Notes: generated from the letters alone by a model not told the origin. DNA of 64,000 nucleotides from Shewanella psychromarinicola (GCF_003855155.1 NZ_CP034073.1:1488001-1552000); one strand, 5' to 3'; positions 43,831 through 52,245 are shown, counted from the first letter of the stretch. Numbers and translations: made by a program.

Positions 43831-44620
43831 ACCAATCATTACCGTAGAACATTTGTTTGCCCAATATGGCGACACCCATGTACTCAAAGATGTCAATTTA
43901 GAGGTCAAACCCGGAGAAATTCTGGTGGTGATGGGCGGATCTGGCTCAGGAAAAAGCACCTTGTTCAACCATATGCTTGGGCTTAAAACCCCGACTTCAG
44001 GCACTATCATGATTGATGGTGTGAATATTTTTACGGCCAAAAATAAGCCATTACGCAACTTACGTCAAAAAATGGGCGTGGCGTTCCAAGGCGGCGCACT
44101 GCTCAGTTCATTGACGGTGGCCGATAATGTCAGGCTACCCTTAGAGCAAAATACCGCTTTAGATACTCAAACCATTGATATTATGGTGCGGATGAAGCTT
44201 GAATTAATGAATATGGCTGGCACTGGTCATCTTATGCCCTCTGAGCTGTCTGGCGGCATGCTCAAGCGAGCCGGATTAGCTCGGGCGGTGATTATGGACC
44301 CTAAGTTACTGTTTTTTGATGAACCTTCTGCAGGGCTTGATCCCACCACCGCGGTAGAATTGGATGAGCTTATTTTAACCCTAAGAGATGCGATGAACAT
44401 GACCATAGTGGTGGTGACTCATGAGCTTGAAAGTGTGTTTAAAATTGCCGATCGCGTGGTGGTATTATTTGCCGGAGAAGTAGTGGCTAACGGCACCGTT
44501 GATGAGATTAAAAATTCGCCAGATGAACGCATTCAACACATGATCAACCGTCAACCTAATACTCACAGAGATGATGGTGAGGTTTACCTTAATCGATTGT
44601 TAGATAAGGAAAAAACTTGA
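43823..44620 (+). CDS. mlaF: MlaF-like ABC transporter ATPase
   Basis: 265 aa. Walker A GGSGSGKST (residues ~38-46), Q-loop FQGGALLSSLTV, signature LSGGMLKRAGLARA, Walker B KLLFFDEPSAGLDP, H-loop VVTHELESV. The GGALLSSLTV Q-loop and SGGM signature are characteristic of the Mla/Mkl family rather than importers. It energises phospholipid movement between MlaE and the MCE protein MlaD. It overlaps the STAS gene by 8 bp and mlaE by 4 bp. Confidence 0.95.
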   Translation: MVKPIITVEHLFAQYGDTHVLKDVNLEVKPGEILVVMGGSGSGKSTLFNHMLGLKTPTSGTIMIDGVNIFTAKNKPLRNLRQKMGVAFQGGALLSSLTVADNVRLPLEQNTALDTQTIDIMVRMKLELMNMAGTGHLMPSELSGGMLKRAGLARAVIMDPKLLFFDEPSAGLDPTTAVELDELILTLRDAMNMTIVVVTHELESVFKIADRVVVLFAGEVVANGTVDEIKNSPDERIQHMINRQPNTHRDDGEVYLNRLLDKEKT

Positions 44621-45414
44621 TGTCGACCTTATTTGATTCGGTTAGTAAATTGGGCGCGGCAACCCGAAAAAACATTGATAGTTTAGGCTTAGCGACGTTA
44701 TTTTTACTGCGCATTGTTAGCAGCCTATTCACTGGGCGGGTGTCATTTAAGCAAGTGATTAAGCAAATATATTTTATTGGTAATCGATCGTTAATCGTCA
44801 TTATTGTGGCAGCATTATTTACCGGTATGGTCGTGGCACTGCAGTTTTACGATACCTTAGTGCGATTCGGCTCGGTAGATTTATTAGGGTCGGCAGTAGC
44901 CTTGAGCCTGATTAAAGAATTGGGCCCGGTGATGACCGCGTTAATGGTGATTGCACGGGTAGGGTCTGCGACCTGTTCAGAAATTGGCATTATGCGTAAT
45001 GAGCAACAATTTGATGCGCTTGATTGCATGGCGATTAACAGTTACCGCTATGTAATGTTGCCAAGACTGCTGGCTGCGTTGATTTGTGTCCCTATCCTGA
45101 CGGCCGTGTTTGACTTGGTGGGTATTGGCGGTGGTTATATTGTCGGCATACACATTCAAGGAGAAAGTCCTGGTGCGTATATTCAAGGTGTGATGGATAC
45201 GATTAGCTTTAAAGATGTGTTAGTCGGTCAAATAAAGTCGTTGGTATTTGGTTTATTCATTATGTGGATACCCTTGTATTACGGCTATTATTTACACCGG
45301 AATCAAAAGAATATGGGCGCAGAGGGGGTCAGCAATGGCACCACTCAGGCGGTGGTAATGAGTGCAATTATTATGTTGTTTAGTGACTATATCGTTAGCT
45401 CATTAGCGCTTTAA
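44617..45414 (+). CDS. mlaE: MlaE-like permease
   Basis: 265 aa integral membrane protein of the MlaE family. Five or more helices, with the diagnostic FTGMVVALQFYDTLVRFGS, SLIKELGPVMTALMVIARVG and GSATCSEIGIMRNEQQFDAL. Partner of MlaF and MlaD in the inner membrane. Four-base overlap (ATGA) with mlaF and a 12-bp gap to mlaD. Confidence 0.95.
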   Translation: MMSTLFDSVSKLGAATRKNIDSLGLATLFLLRIVSSLFTGRVSFKQVIKQIYFIGNRSLIVIIVAALFTGMVVALQFYDTLVRFGSVDLLGSAVALSLIKELGPVMTALMVIARVGSATCSEIGIMRNEQQFDALDCMAINSYRYVMLPRLLAALICVPILTAVFDLVGIGGGYIVGIHIQGESPGAYIQGVMDTISFKDVLVGQIKSLVFGLFIMWIPLYYGYYLHRNQKNMGAEGVSNGTTQAVVMSAIIMLFSDYIVSSLAL

Positions 45415-45426
45415 CTAGAGGTAACA

Positions 45427-45876
45427 ATGAAAAACAATTACGTCAATTTTCTCGTCGGCCTATTTGTGTTAATCGGGAGCGGGGCCTTGGTATTTATGTC
45501 TGTTACCATTGGCGGGGCATCCATTTCTAATAGTGGTCAATATACCTTAGTTGCTAAATTTGAAAATTCTTCAGGTTTGAAAGAAGGTGCCTTTGTTGAA
45601 ATGTCTGGTGTACGTGTTGGATTAATTCAATCAATTAATTACGACCCCAAAGCGTATGAATCTGTCGTTAAGGTGTCATTAGATAATTCGATTACCGTGC
45701 CTGATGATTCCGTGGCCGCTATTCGTACATCCGGTATTATCGGCGACAGATTTCTTAAAATTGCCAGCGGTGGCTCAGATATCAATATGACCGATGGTGA
45801 TGAGTTTATTGATACTGAATCATCAATCAGTATCGAAGAGTTAATTAGCAAGTATATGTTTAGTCAGGATAAATAA
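45427..45876 (+). CDS. mlaD: MlaD-like MCE-domain protein
   Basis: 149 aa. A single N-terminal membrane helix (NFLVGLFVLIGSGALVFMSV) is followed by one MCE domain (YTLVAKFENSSGLKEGAFVE, MSGVRVGLIQSINYDPKAYE, VAAIRTSGIIGDRFLKI). It would form the periplasmic hexameric ring that passes lipid between MlaFE and MlaC. Stop and mlaC start overlap by one base. Confidence 0.95.
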   Translation: MKNNYVNFLVGLFVLIGSGALVFMSVTIGGASISNSGQYTLVAKFENSSGLKEGAFVEMSGVRVGLIQSINYDPKAYESVVKVSLDNSITVPDDSVAAIRTSGIIGDRFLKIASGGSDINMTDGDEFIDTESSISIEELISKYMFSQDK

Positions 45877-46451
45877 TGAAATCGATAATTTTTTTAATCA
45901 TGTTGTTAGTGATGCCGTCTTTAGCTTTAGCGGCTCAAGAACCAACGGATCGCGTTAAATTAGGTGTGGCTGATATTATAGGTATTGCATCTGATAGTGC
46001 ATTGTCAGCGGAACAGAAAAAACAATCACTCAGTAATGTGATTGAAAAGCATGTTGATCTACAAGCCTCAGCCCAACGGGTGTTAGGTAAGTATTGGAGA
46101 CAAGCAAACGATACCGAAAAACGCCAATTTATGCTGCTATTAAAAGGTGTGTTAGTCGATACCTATATTATATTATTAGAGGAATATGATAACCAAACGG
46201 TCGATTACACCAGTGAAACTATTAAGAAAAAAGTCTATGCGACGGTTGATACTGAAATTCATACCAAAGAGAATATTATTCCGGTTTCGTATCGACTTTA
46301 TCAACGTAATAATGAATGGAAAATTTACGATTTTGTCGCCGAGGGCTTGTCGATGATCCGTACATTTAGCAATGACTATCGAAGAACGTTGAAACAAAGT
46401 GGTGTCAGTGGGTTAAATGAAGCCCTTGCTGCTAAATTAGCCCAAAAGTAA
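45876..46451 (+). CDS. mlaC: MlaC-like periplasmic phospholipid-binding protein
   Basis: 191 aa with signal peptide (IIFLIMLLVMPSLALAAQE). MlaC/Ttg2 fold markers: HVDLQASAQRVLGKYWRQAN, KRQFMLLLKGVLVDTYIILL, IIPVSYRLYQRNNEWKIYDF and VAEGLSMIRTFSNDYRRTLK. It shuttles phospholipid between the outer-membrane MlaA complex and MlaFED. Ten bases separate it from the phosphatase gene. Confidence 0.94.
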   Translation: MKSIIFLIMLLVMPSLALAAQEPTDRVKLGVADIIGIASDSALSAEQKKQSLSNVIEKHVDLQASAQRVLGKYWRQANDTEKRQFMLLLKGVLVDTYIILLEEYDNQTVDYTSETIKKKVYATVDTEIHTKENIIPVSYRLYQRNNEWKIYDFVAEGLSMIRTFSNDYRRTLKQSGVSGLNEALAAKLAQK

Positions 46452-46460
46452 GGTTTTCCT

Positions 46461-47618
46461 TTGAGCATAGATAAAGCGCTAGCCAACAATATCATTGATG
46501 AAACCTTATGGTTTAAAACCACTTTGGCAGCCACATTAAGTGAGTTTAATTATTACTTAATTAAGAAGAATGGCCAAATTAGCTGTAATTTTTCATCCCT
46601 GTGTGATGATCATTACAGCAGACTCTATACGCAGTTTACCGCCATGTCGTTGCAACATAGCCTTGCTGAAATAATGCCATTAAATGATGATGGCAAGACA
46701 TGTTGGGCGCTGCCCTTTGGTAAAGAATCGAGCTTATTTGATTGTATCATTTTGCTCGATTTACCTGCCGGCGTTGAGTCGCATCATGTTAGTGCCTTGT
46801 ATTTCAAGCTACTGTACCAGTTAAAAAGTTTTCAATTTTCAGAAGCCTCTTCACAGCTTAATGCTGCTCAAGTGTGGATCCGCGACGAAATAGATGAGAT
46901 TTCGCGCTTGCAACAGCTAATGTTGCCAGACAAAGGTATCGAACTCAGTTCGGTCAAAATGGCTTATACCTATAAAGCGATGAAAGGCGCCGGAGGCGAT
47001 TATCTAGATATTGTCGATTTGGGTAAAAGTCGCCCGGACGTCCGAGGCGATGTAGGAATGATTATTGCCGACGTATCGGGTCACGGCCCCGCCGCGGCAG
47101 TAGAAACCGCCATGATAGACGCCATACTGCGAACCTTTGAGCCAAAAGATTTAAACAGCAGTTCTTCTGAAGTACTCAATTATATCAATCAACATTTTTT
47201 CACTAAAAAGCCTCGCGGCAGTTTTCTAACCGCGACAGTGTTACGTTATAATTTCAAAGAAAAAGAACTTATTTATGCTAATGCCGGTCATCCCCACGCG
47301 TATTTGAAAAAAGCCAATAGACTCGTAGCCCTAGATCAAGGCGGCATTCCCATTGGTGTGCTGCGTGAACAAAACTGGGATACCTATAGTGTCAGCGTTG
47401 ATGTAGGTGATATTTTGTTTGTGTATACCGATGTGGTTATTGAAACACAAAATGCTCAAAAAGAGTTATTCGGTTTCGATCGTTTAGAAAAAGCCATCAG
47501 TGCTGCGCCCGATCAACCCGAGGCGATGCTGGAATATCTTGAACAGCAAATGAAACTGTTTTGCGGTTATTCCGAATTTCAGGATGATTTGACCATGTGT
47601 GCTATCCAGTTTATTTAA
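46461..47618 (+). CDS. RsbU-like PP2C (SpoIIE-type) serine phosphatase
   Basis: 385 aa, TTG start. The N-terminal ~130 residues are an unrecognised sensory region. A helical linker (AAQVWIRDEIDEISRLQQLM) leads to a PPM/SpoIIE domain: GAGGDYLDIVDL, MIIADVSGHGPAAAVETAMI, GSFLTATVLRYNF, YANAGHPHAYL, YTDVVIETQ (usually YTDGV-E) and DDLTMCAIQF. Metal-binding aspartates are present. It would dephosphorylate the STAS protein that the RsbW-like kinase phosphorylates, completing the partner switch inside the Mla operon. Last gene of the operon. Confidence 0.9.
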   Translation: MSIDKALANNIIDETLWFKTTLAATLSEFNYYLIKKNGQISCNFSSLCDDHYSRLYTQFTAMSLQHSLAEIMPLNDDGKTCWALPFGKESSLFDCIILLDLPAGVESHHVSALYFKLLYQLKSFQFSEASSQLNAAQVWIRDEIDEISRLQQLMLPDKGIELSSVKMAYTYKAMKGAGGDYLDIVDLGKSRPDVRGDVGMIIADVSGHGPAAAVETAMIDAILRTFEPKDLNSSSSEVLNYINQHFFTKKPRGSFLTATVLRYNFKEKELIYANAGHPHAYLKKANRLVALDQGGIPIGVLREQNWDTYSVSVDVGDILFVYTDVVIETQNAQKELFGFDRLEKAISAAPDQPEAMLEYLEQQMKLFCGYSEFQDDLTMCAIQFI

Positions 47619-47984
47619 GCTCAACTAACCAGTAGTGCGCGCAATAGCAGGCTTCTAATATCTCATCACAAGGTGGCTGACTTTGCATAAACTAAACAAA
47701 TTGAATACGATTATGTGGTTTATTAAAAACCTCTGTTAGCGTGTACATCCATGCCGAGTGCTTGGAAGTCATGTTGCCAAATTGATAGCAATAGTGGACG
47801 ATCCTTATATAAGGGTATATTTCAACATCAGTTTTACGCATGGATGCCGTATTAGGGATGGTTCCTCTCATCACCCATTTGTAGGTAATTTATCATTTTC
47901 CGATACTAGACGTTATTCGGGTAAGCAGTCTGCCAGTAATCTGATAACACAGTGAACCAGAAATGTGTTCATTCTAACTGGAAG
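47619..47984. other. Intergenic, no recognised gene
   Basis: Short open frames on both strands lack start signals and family resemblance. No terminator with a clear T tract is seen after the operon. Confidence 0.4.
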
Positions 47985-48328
47985 TTTAGGCTATGGCCTG
48001 CGGCCACTAACGTCGTGGCGCTTCGCCCACACCAGACCAAGAGGAAACCAACGGCTGTTCCCTCTTAACTCTTTTTAAATGAATTGGCCCAGCCGCCCCG
48101 CAACATTTTCCCAATTGACTTAAACAACAGAGCGAAAAGGTCGCCATGGGGATTGATCCAGCTTTTAACTTCGTTTGTAGGCTGCTTCGGACCATCTTGT
48201 AATAAAAAGTGAAAATGCTAACGCTTCCGATGGTACATCCTGTACCGCGAAAGCTAGCCTGACATCCATGTCAGGCTCACGCATTCTTTTATAAAGAGTC
48301 TTCAACGTCCTCAAGTTCAGAGTTGAAT
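47985..48328. repeat. Structured ~340-bp repeat, copy 1
   Basis: Begins TTTAGGCTATGGCCTGCGGC and shares nearly all its first ~260 bases with copy 2, then diverges around a hairpin. It contains GGTACATCCTGTACC, and AGCCTGACATCC then ATGTCAGGCT, a stem whose arms differ from copy 2 by compensatory changes. It ends in a shared AGTTGAAT. A 62-codon frame on the minus strand is probably incidental. Confidence 0.8.
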
Positions 48329-48377
48329 CACACCAATTGCAAGCAAGGTATGCAAATCATTTATGCCCTATTATGTG

Positions 48378-48710
48378 TTTAGGCTATGGCCTGCGGCCAC
48401 TAACGTCGTGGCGCTTCGCCCACACCAGACCAAGAGGAAACCAACGGCTGTTCCCTCTTAACGCTTTTTAAATGAATTGGCCCAGCCGCCCCGCAACATT
48501 TTCCCAATTGACTTAAACAACAGAGCGAAAAGGTCGCCATGGGGATTGATCTAGCTTTTAACTTTATTTGTAGGCTGCTTCGGCCCATCTTGTAGTAAAG
48601 AGTGAAAATGCTAACGCTTCCGATGGTACATCCTGTACCGCGAAAGCTAAGCTCACATCCATGTGAGCTTCACGCTATTTTCTTCAACGCCCTCAAGTTT
48701 AAAGTTGAAT
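48378..48710. repeat. Structured ~340-bp repeat, copy 2
   Basis: Direct repeat of 47985-48328. The equivalent hairpin reads AAGCTCACATCC then ATGTGAGCTT: the bases differ from copy 1 but pairing is kept. More GC-rich than its surroundings, and next to the integron cassettes. Confidence 0.8.
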
Positions 48711-48885
48711 TTGTACATTTTTAAGTCAAAAACCAACTCGGTTTTGCCCCGTTCCGTGTCAGTAAGATATATCAGGGGCAAGGCAATAATCGATCAATGA
48801 AAAAGATTAAACATCATCAATCCCACCTTAAAAGGTGTTATCAAAACAGATAATTAGCCTAAAGGTTGTACAAATACCACTACCG

Positions 48886-49006
48886 CAAAAAAGTAAATTC
48901 CTATAGCATAAAACATACCGATTAATATGGATGTGGCATTGGCCAAGTCCAACAAGCGATTTGTGCAATGCAAACGGCGCAACGCACAAATACTAAAACG
49001 TTATGT
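48886..49006 (+). repeat. 121-bp block ending in an attC site, copy 1
   Basis: Shares AAATTCCTATAGCATAAA, GGCATTGGCCAAGTCCAACA and the whole attC with 50846-50966. Only about a dozen bases differ. It probably represents the end of the same lost cassette upstream of two different cassettes. Confidence 0.8.
48947..49006 (+). other. Integron attC site 1 (60 bp)
   Basis: Inverse core GTCCAAC (RYYYAAC) at 48947-48953 and core GTTATGT (GTTRRRY) at 49000-49006. The inner arms ATTTGTGC and GCACAAAT pair around an 18-base loop. The next cassette begins with TTATGT and ends with the complementary ACATAAC at 49364, exactly as expected for an inserted cassette. Confidence 0.8.
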
Positions 49007-49025
49007 TGCAAAAGGAAGATTCGAA

Positions 49026-49361
49026 ATGAATGATGTTGCATTAGAAGGAAAACAAAATTTCGTCAAAAAACTATTTTTCGGTGGTTTTAGATTAGTTGAT
49101 GTCTTTTGGGCTGGATTCGTTTTAATAAGCGCAATTATTAGTTTAATTGTTTCAAAATTAACAACGGTAGAGTCGCTAATTATCGGAGATTGTTTAAAGT
49201 CCGTTTATTTTATCTTGATTAGTATTGCAGTCTGGAAGTCTGCGAGTACATATCAAGGGAAAAAAACATGGTCAGTTTTAGCTAAAATTTTTTCAATACT
49301 AACCATTTTTGGCAGTATTTTTGCTCTTGGATCTTGGGCTATGTATGTTTCTTCAAACTAG
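49026..49361 (+). CDS. Cassette-encoded small membrane protein
   Basis: I chose the ATG at 49026, preceded by AAAGGAAG; the frame is open further upstream, but that part is the attC site. 111 aa with three or four membrane helices: LVDVFWAGFVLISAIISLIV, SVYFILISIAVWKSA and IFSILTIFGSIFALGSWAMY. No known family. It starts 20 bp after the attC core and its stop is 2 bp before the ACATAAC inverse core, the normal compact layout of an integron cassette. Such cassettes have no promoter of their own and depend on upstream transcription. Confidence 0.75.
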   Translation: MNDVALEGKQNFVKKLFFGGFRLVDVFWAGFVLISAIISLIVSKLTTVESLIIGDCLKSVYFILISIAVWKSASTYQGKKTWSVLAKIFSILTIFGSIFALGSWAMYVSSN

Positions 49362-49363
49362 CA

Positions 49364-49397
49364 ACATAACAAGAGACTATGGCGTCAATAGTTAATT
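49364..49397 (+). other. Start of the attC of cassette 1, cut by IS110-family element
   Basis: ACATAACAAGAGACTATGG: an RYYYAAC core complementary to the cassette's own TTATGT start, then the same AAGAGACTATGG that follows cassette 2. The IS110-family gene begins immediately after, so the rest of this attC is missing or displaced. Confidence 0.65.
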
Positions 49398-50348
49398 TTA
49401 TGCTTTTGGCGCTTCCCATAAAACACCATCTCTTAGCATCGAATTTAAGATCACAACCATCTTCCTGATGCAGGCAATAATAGCCACTTTCTTTGGTTTT
49501 CCTGCAGCCACTAATCGCTGATAAGTCCCTTTAAAAACGGGGTTAGACTGTATCGCTGACATCATGGCCATGTATAAAACGGTTCTAACTTGATGTCGTC
49601 CTCCTTGGATTTTTCGGTGGCCTTTGAAGCGTCCACTTTCTTTATTCATTGGTGCTACACCGACTAACGAACTGGCTTCTTTGTTATTGATATAGCCTAA
49701 TTCCGGTAGATTGCTGATGATTGACGCTGCGGCAATTTTACCTATCCCTTTCATGCTTTGCAGGATGAGGTTTTTAGCTTGATAGTCAGGGTTTGACTCG
49801 ATGAGATTGACGATTTTAGTTTCAATTTTTGCAATCTGATTTTTAAACACCGTCAGGATAGGTTTGATGGTCATCGCAAGTTCTTTCGGAAGAATTTGAA
49901 GTCTATTCTTCTCCATAGTTTGCATGACCAGTAGTTGATTTCGTCTTCCGACCAAATCGCTCATAGCCTGCATGATATCGGGTTTTAGCGTTGATAGACG
50001 AGGTTTGATGGCCTCACTGTAATGAGCGATAAGTTGTGCATCTAGCTTATCGGTTTTAGCTCGTTGGCCAATTGCACCAGCAAAGCGTTTTATGTGTACA
50101 GGATTAGCGATAACGAAGGGTAAATTGGCATTAGCACAAGCGATGATAAAGGGCATTTCAAGCCTCCCAGTCGCTTCTATAACAATACGTTCAGGGTTGT
50201 GTTTTTTTATGAGTCTCACGGCTTCTTTGATGCCTTTATCATCGTTAGACACGGTAAAATAGATATCGAGTGGTCGAATATAAATGTCGAGTTGGTACTT
50301 GCCAGTATCGACACCGACGTTAATGTTTTGATTAGTTTTTGTTTTCAT
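49398..50348 (-). CDS. IS110-family transposase (DEDD)
   Basis: 316 aa. The N-terminal RuvC-like DEDD domain has NVGVDTGKYQLDIYI (D), RIVIEATGRLEMPFI (E) and KTDKLDAQLIAHY (DxxD). The C-terminal transposase_20 domain has LQSMKGIGKIAAASIISNLP, ASLVGVAPMNKESGRFKGHR and the expected serine in NKESG/GHR. The IS1111-attC branch of IS110 targets attC sites (established knowledge), and this copy lies right at one. Full ends were not mapped; typical family members have long flanking non-coding regions that guide a bridge RNA. Confidence 0.92.
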   Translation of the reverse strand: MKTKTNQNINVGVDTGKYQLDIYIRPLDIYFTVSNDDKGIKEAVRLIKKHNPERIVIEATGRLEMPFIIACANANLPFVIANPVHIKRFAGAIGQRAKTDKLDAQLIAHYSEAIKPRLSTLKPDIMQAMSDLVGRRNQLLVMQTMEKNRLQILPKELAMTIKPILTVFKNQIAKIETKIVNLIESNPDYQAKNLILQSMKGIGKIAAASIISNLPELGYINNKEASSLVGVAPMNKESGRFKGHRKIQGGRHQVRTVLYMAMMSAIQSNPVFKGTYQRLVAAGKPKKVAIIACIRKMVVILNSMLRDGVLWEAPKA

Positions 50349-50845
50349 AATAAGCTAACTCTTGCTTGCAAATGCGGGTTCGAGACCCAGTAGACTATTC
50401 GAGTATTTTGCTTGGAGTCGTTTGTCGCGTTCTTTCTTGTTATCGGTCTCTCAATAGAGGATCCGTCATTCAATCGAACTACGACAAATGAAAGCTTTAG
50501 TTGCAGCTAAAGCCTGGGTCTCACATTACCCGAAACTGGGAATTATGTGTAATTAGGTGGGTTTATTATCCATACAAGAAAATAAATAAGGTCAAATACT
50601 GCTTGGCTTTTGTCACTACGTTCCAAAATTTTAGCCAAGCACCATTTGCCTGTTATTTTGGAGTTTAACTAAGCCGCTGCGCGGAGCCAAATCAAGCTTC
50701 AATTGACTGTATTACTCATATTGAATCAGCTAGACTTAAAAAAGATGTGATGGAACACCACAACGACAAAGGAATTTCAATGGAATACATACAAATCACG
50801 CAATATAAGCAGTTCGAAACTGCTCTACAGCCCAGAGCTAGCATC
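50349..50845 (+). other. IS110 flank and cassette debris
   Basis: About 500 bases without a complete gene. The first ~200 are probably the non-coding end of the IS110-family element (site of a possible bridge RNA). Further right, TTGGCTTTTGTCACTACGTT with AGCCAAGCACCATTTGCC forms an inverted TTGGCT/AGCCAA pair like an attC arm. A short frame from 50781 (MEYIQITQYKQFETALQPRA) stops at the repeated block. Confidence 0.45.
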
Positions 50846-50966
50846 AAAAAAAGCAAATTCCTATAGCATAAAGCGTACCAATTAACCTGGACTCGGCATC
50901 GGCCAAGTCCAACAAACGATTTGTGCCATACAAACGGCGCAACGCATAAATACTAAAACGTTAGGT
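50846..50966 (+). repeat. 121-bp block ending in an attC site, copy 2
   Basis: Second copy of 48886-49006, same orientation, same length. Confidence 0.8.
50907..50966 (+). other. Integron attC site 2 (60 bp)
   Basis: GTCCAAC at 50907-50913 and GTTAGGT at 50960-50966, inner arms ATTTGTGC and GCATAAAT. Cassette 2 starts TTAGGT and ends with the complementary ACCTAAC at 51641. Confidence 0.8.
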
Positions 50967-50971
50967 TTAAA

Positions 50972-51640
50972 ATGGAATTTGTTAAACTTCTCATATTCAC
51001 ATTAAGCACTATTTTTCTTTCAAGCTGCGCAAATGTAAGTTACCACGTAGGTAGTGTTGCGGGTTTAACAGAAGAGTCAAAATTTGATCCCAATAAAACC
51101 TATACAAATTATGATAAAGCTGTTTCAAATACTTTAGAGTTTGATGAATTCGAAATCATGGTATGGCCTTATAACTATGTCAAAACGAATGGGCATTTTG
51201 AATTATTTTTTATTCCTATAGATCAACAAGGTTCAAATTCAGGCTCTGTAGGCGAAACTCCTTTTCAAGTTAGCATTAGTGTAAAAGGTGAGCTAAATAC
51301 AATAAAGTTCATCCCTTTTAAATCTGTATTAAATAATGATGTCGGAGTTCAGTTGGTTAAATGGCGAGATCCCAAACCGTCTTGTAATTACCATTACACC
51401 GACTGGATCACTTTAGAGCCAAATACTATTCATGTAGTTAAAGATAGACAGAGAAACCAAGAAGAAAAATGTATGAAGCCAGGCTGGGTTGAATATTTAC
51501 TTGCATTCAATTTAAAAACACCTAATCCTACAGAAAGGTTTAGTTTAGCTTTATCGTTTCAAGATATTAAAACTAATCAAATAATAAATAAAAAGCTATT
51601 TTTTAATGGTGCTAAGTTTGTTTCAACTCAGACGCATTAA
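50972..51640 (+). CDS. Cassette-encoded lipoprotein of unknown function
   Basis: 222 aa, starting 6 bp after the attC core. Signal peptide and lipobox LIFTLSTIFLSSCANVSY put a lipid on Cys19. The rest looks beta-rich (VWPYNYVKTNGHFELFFIPI, NCHY-type core CNYHYTDWITLEPNTIHV) and resembles no family I know. The stop is immediately followed by ACCTAAC. An envelope lipoprotein as a lone cassette gene fits the pattern of surface or envelope functions in chromosomal integron cassettes (inference). Confidence 0.75.
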   Translation: MEFVKLLIFTLSTIFLSSCANVSYHVGSVAGLTEESKFDPNKTYTNYDKAVSNTLEFDEFEIMVWPYNYVKTNGHFELFFIPIDQQGSNSGSVGETPFQVSISVKGELNTIKFIPFKSVLNNDVGVQLVKWRDPKPSCNYHYTDWITLEPNTIHVVKDRQRNQEEKCMKPGWVEYLLAFNLKTPNPTERFSLALSFQDIKTNQIINKKLFFNGAKFVSTQTH

Positions 51641-51659
51641 ACCTAACAAGAGACTATGG
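51641..51659 (+). other. Start of the attC of cassette 2
   Basis: ACCTAACAAGAGACTATGG, complementary core to the cassette's own start and the same following bases as after cassette 1. The 3' part of this attC cannot be recognised downstream. Confidence 0.65.
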
Positions 51660-52245
51660 TTGAAATCATCATTTTTTAATCAAAATATCTACTAGAAAAG
51701 ACTGAAGTTCTAGCTCATTTTTGTCCAAAAGTAAGTCAGCTAATTAGATTTGAGATTTTCCTATTTAGCTTTCATCTACAGACAACCATGCGGCTAAATC
51801 GAAGAGAGTTAAATTACCGGTGTAGATGAGTCAGCGAGTATCCAAAACAGGGATGTTTTGATTAAGCCCACATGGATGCGGATTGTAAAATCAAGAGCTG
51901 GCGCCGCGCTTAATCATCTGCACTAAGGTCACTCTTTCACATCCCTATGATCGCGACATTTACTACGTCCTGTAGCTCACATGTTGCAGGCAATTAGTAA
52001 CAATGACGCTATGGTTTGAGTCAAGCTAAACCAATACCAAGTAAGCTGAGTTAATCAATACCTCAAACACACATTGGTCCAATAAGTGAGTTAGGGGAAG
52101 ATCTCGATAAGCATATTAAAGATATAGGAGGATTTACTCGTGCCTCCTATATTTTTTGACCATTGGCATTACTTGATAATCTATATGTTCGGTATGTCAT
52201 CATAACCGTTTTGGGACTAGATAAGATCAATTCTAAAGATTACTA
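51660..52245. other. Intergenic, no recognised gene
   Basis: About 590 bp between the cassettes and the hmp terminator with no supported gene. It contains one terminator-like hairpin (52122-52157). Confidence 0.45.
52122..52157 (+). terminator. Rho-independent terminator-like hairpin
   Basis: ATATAGGAGG-ATTTACTCGTG-CCTCCTATATTTTTT: 10-bp stem with a T tract. No intact gene precedes it on the plus strand. Confidence 0.7.

Noticed and set aside
48007..48588. Two similar 62-codon minus-strand frames inside the ~340-bp repeats
   Set aside because: They lie within a structured repeat, lack ribosome sites and their conservation is explained by DNA or RNA structure.
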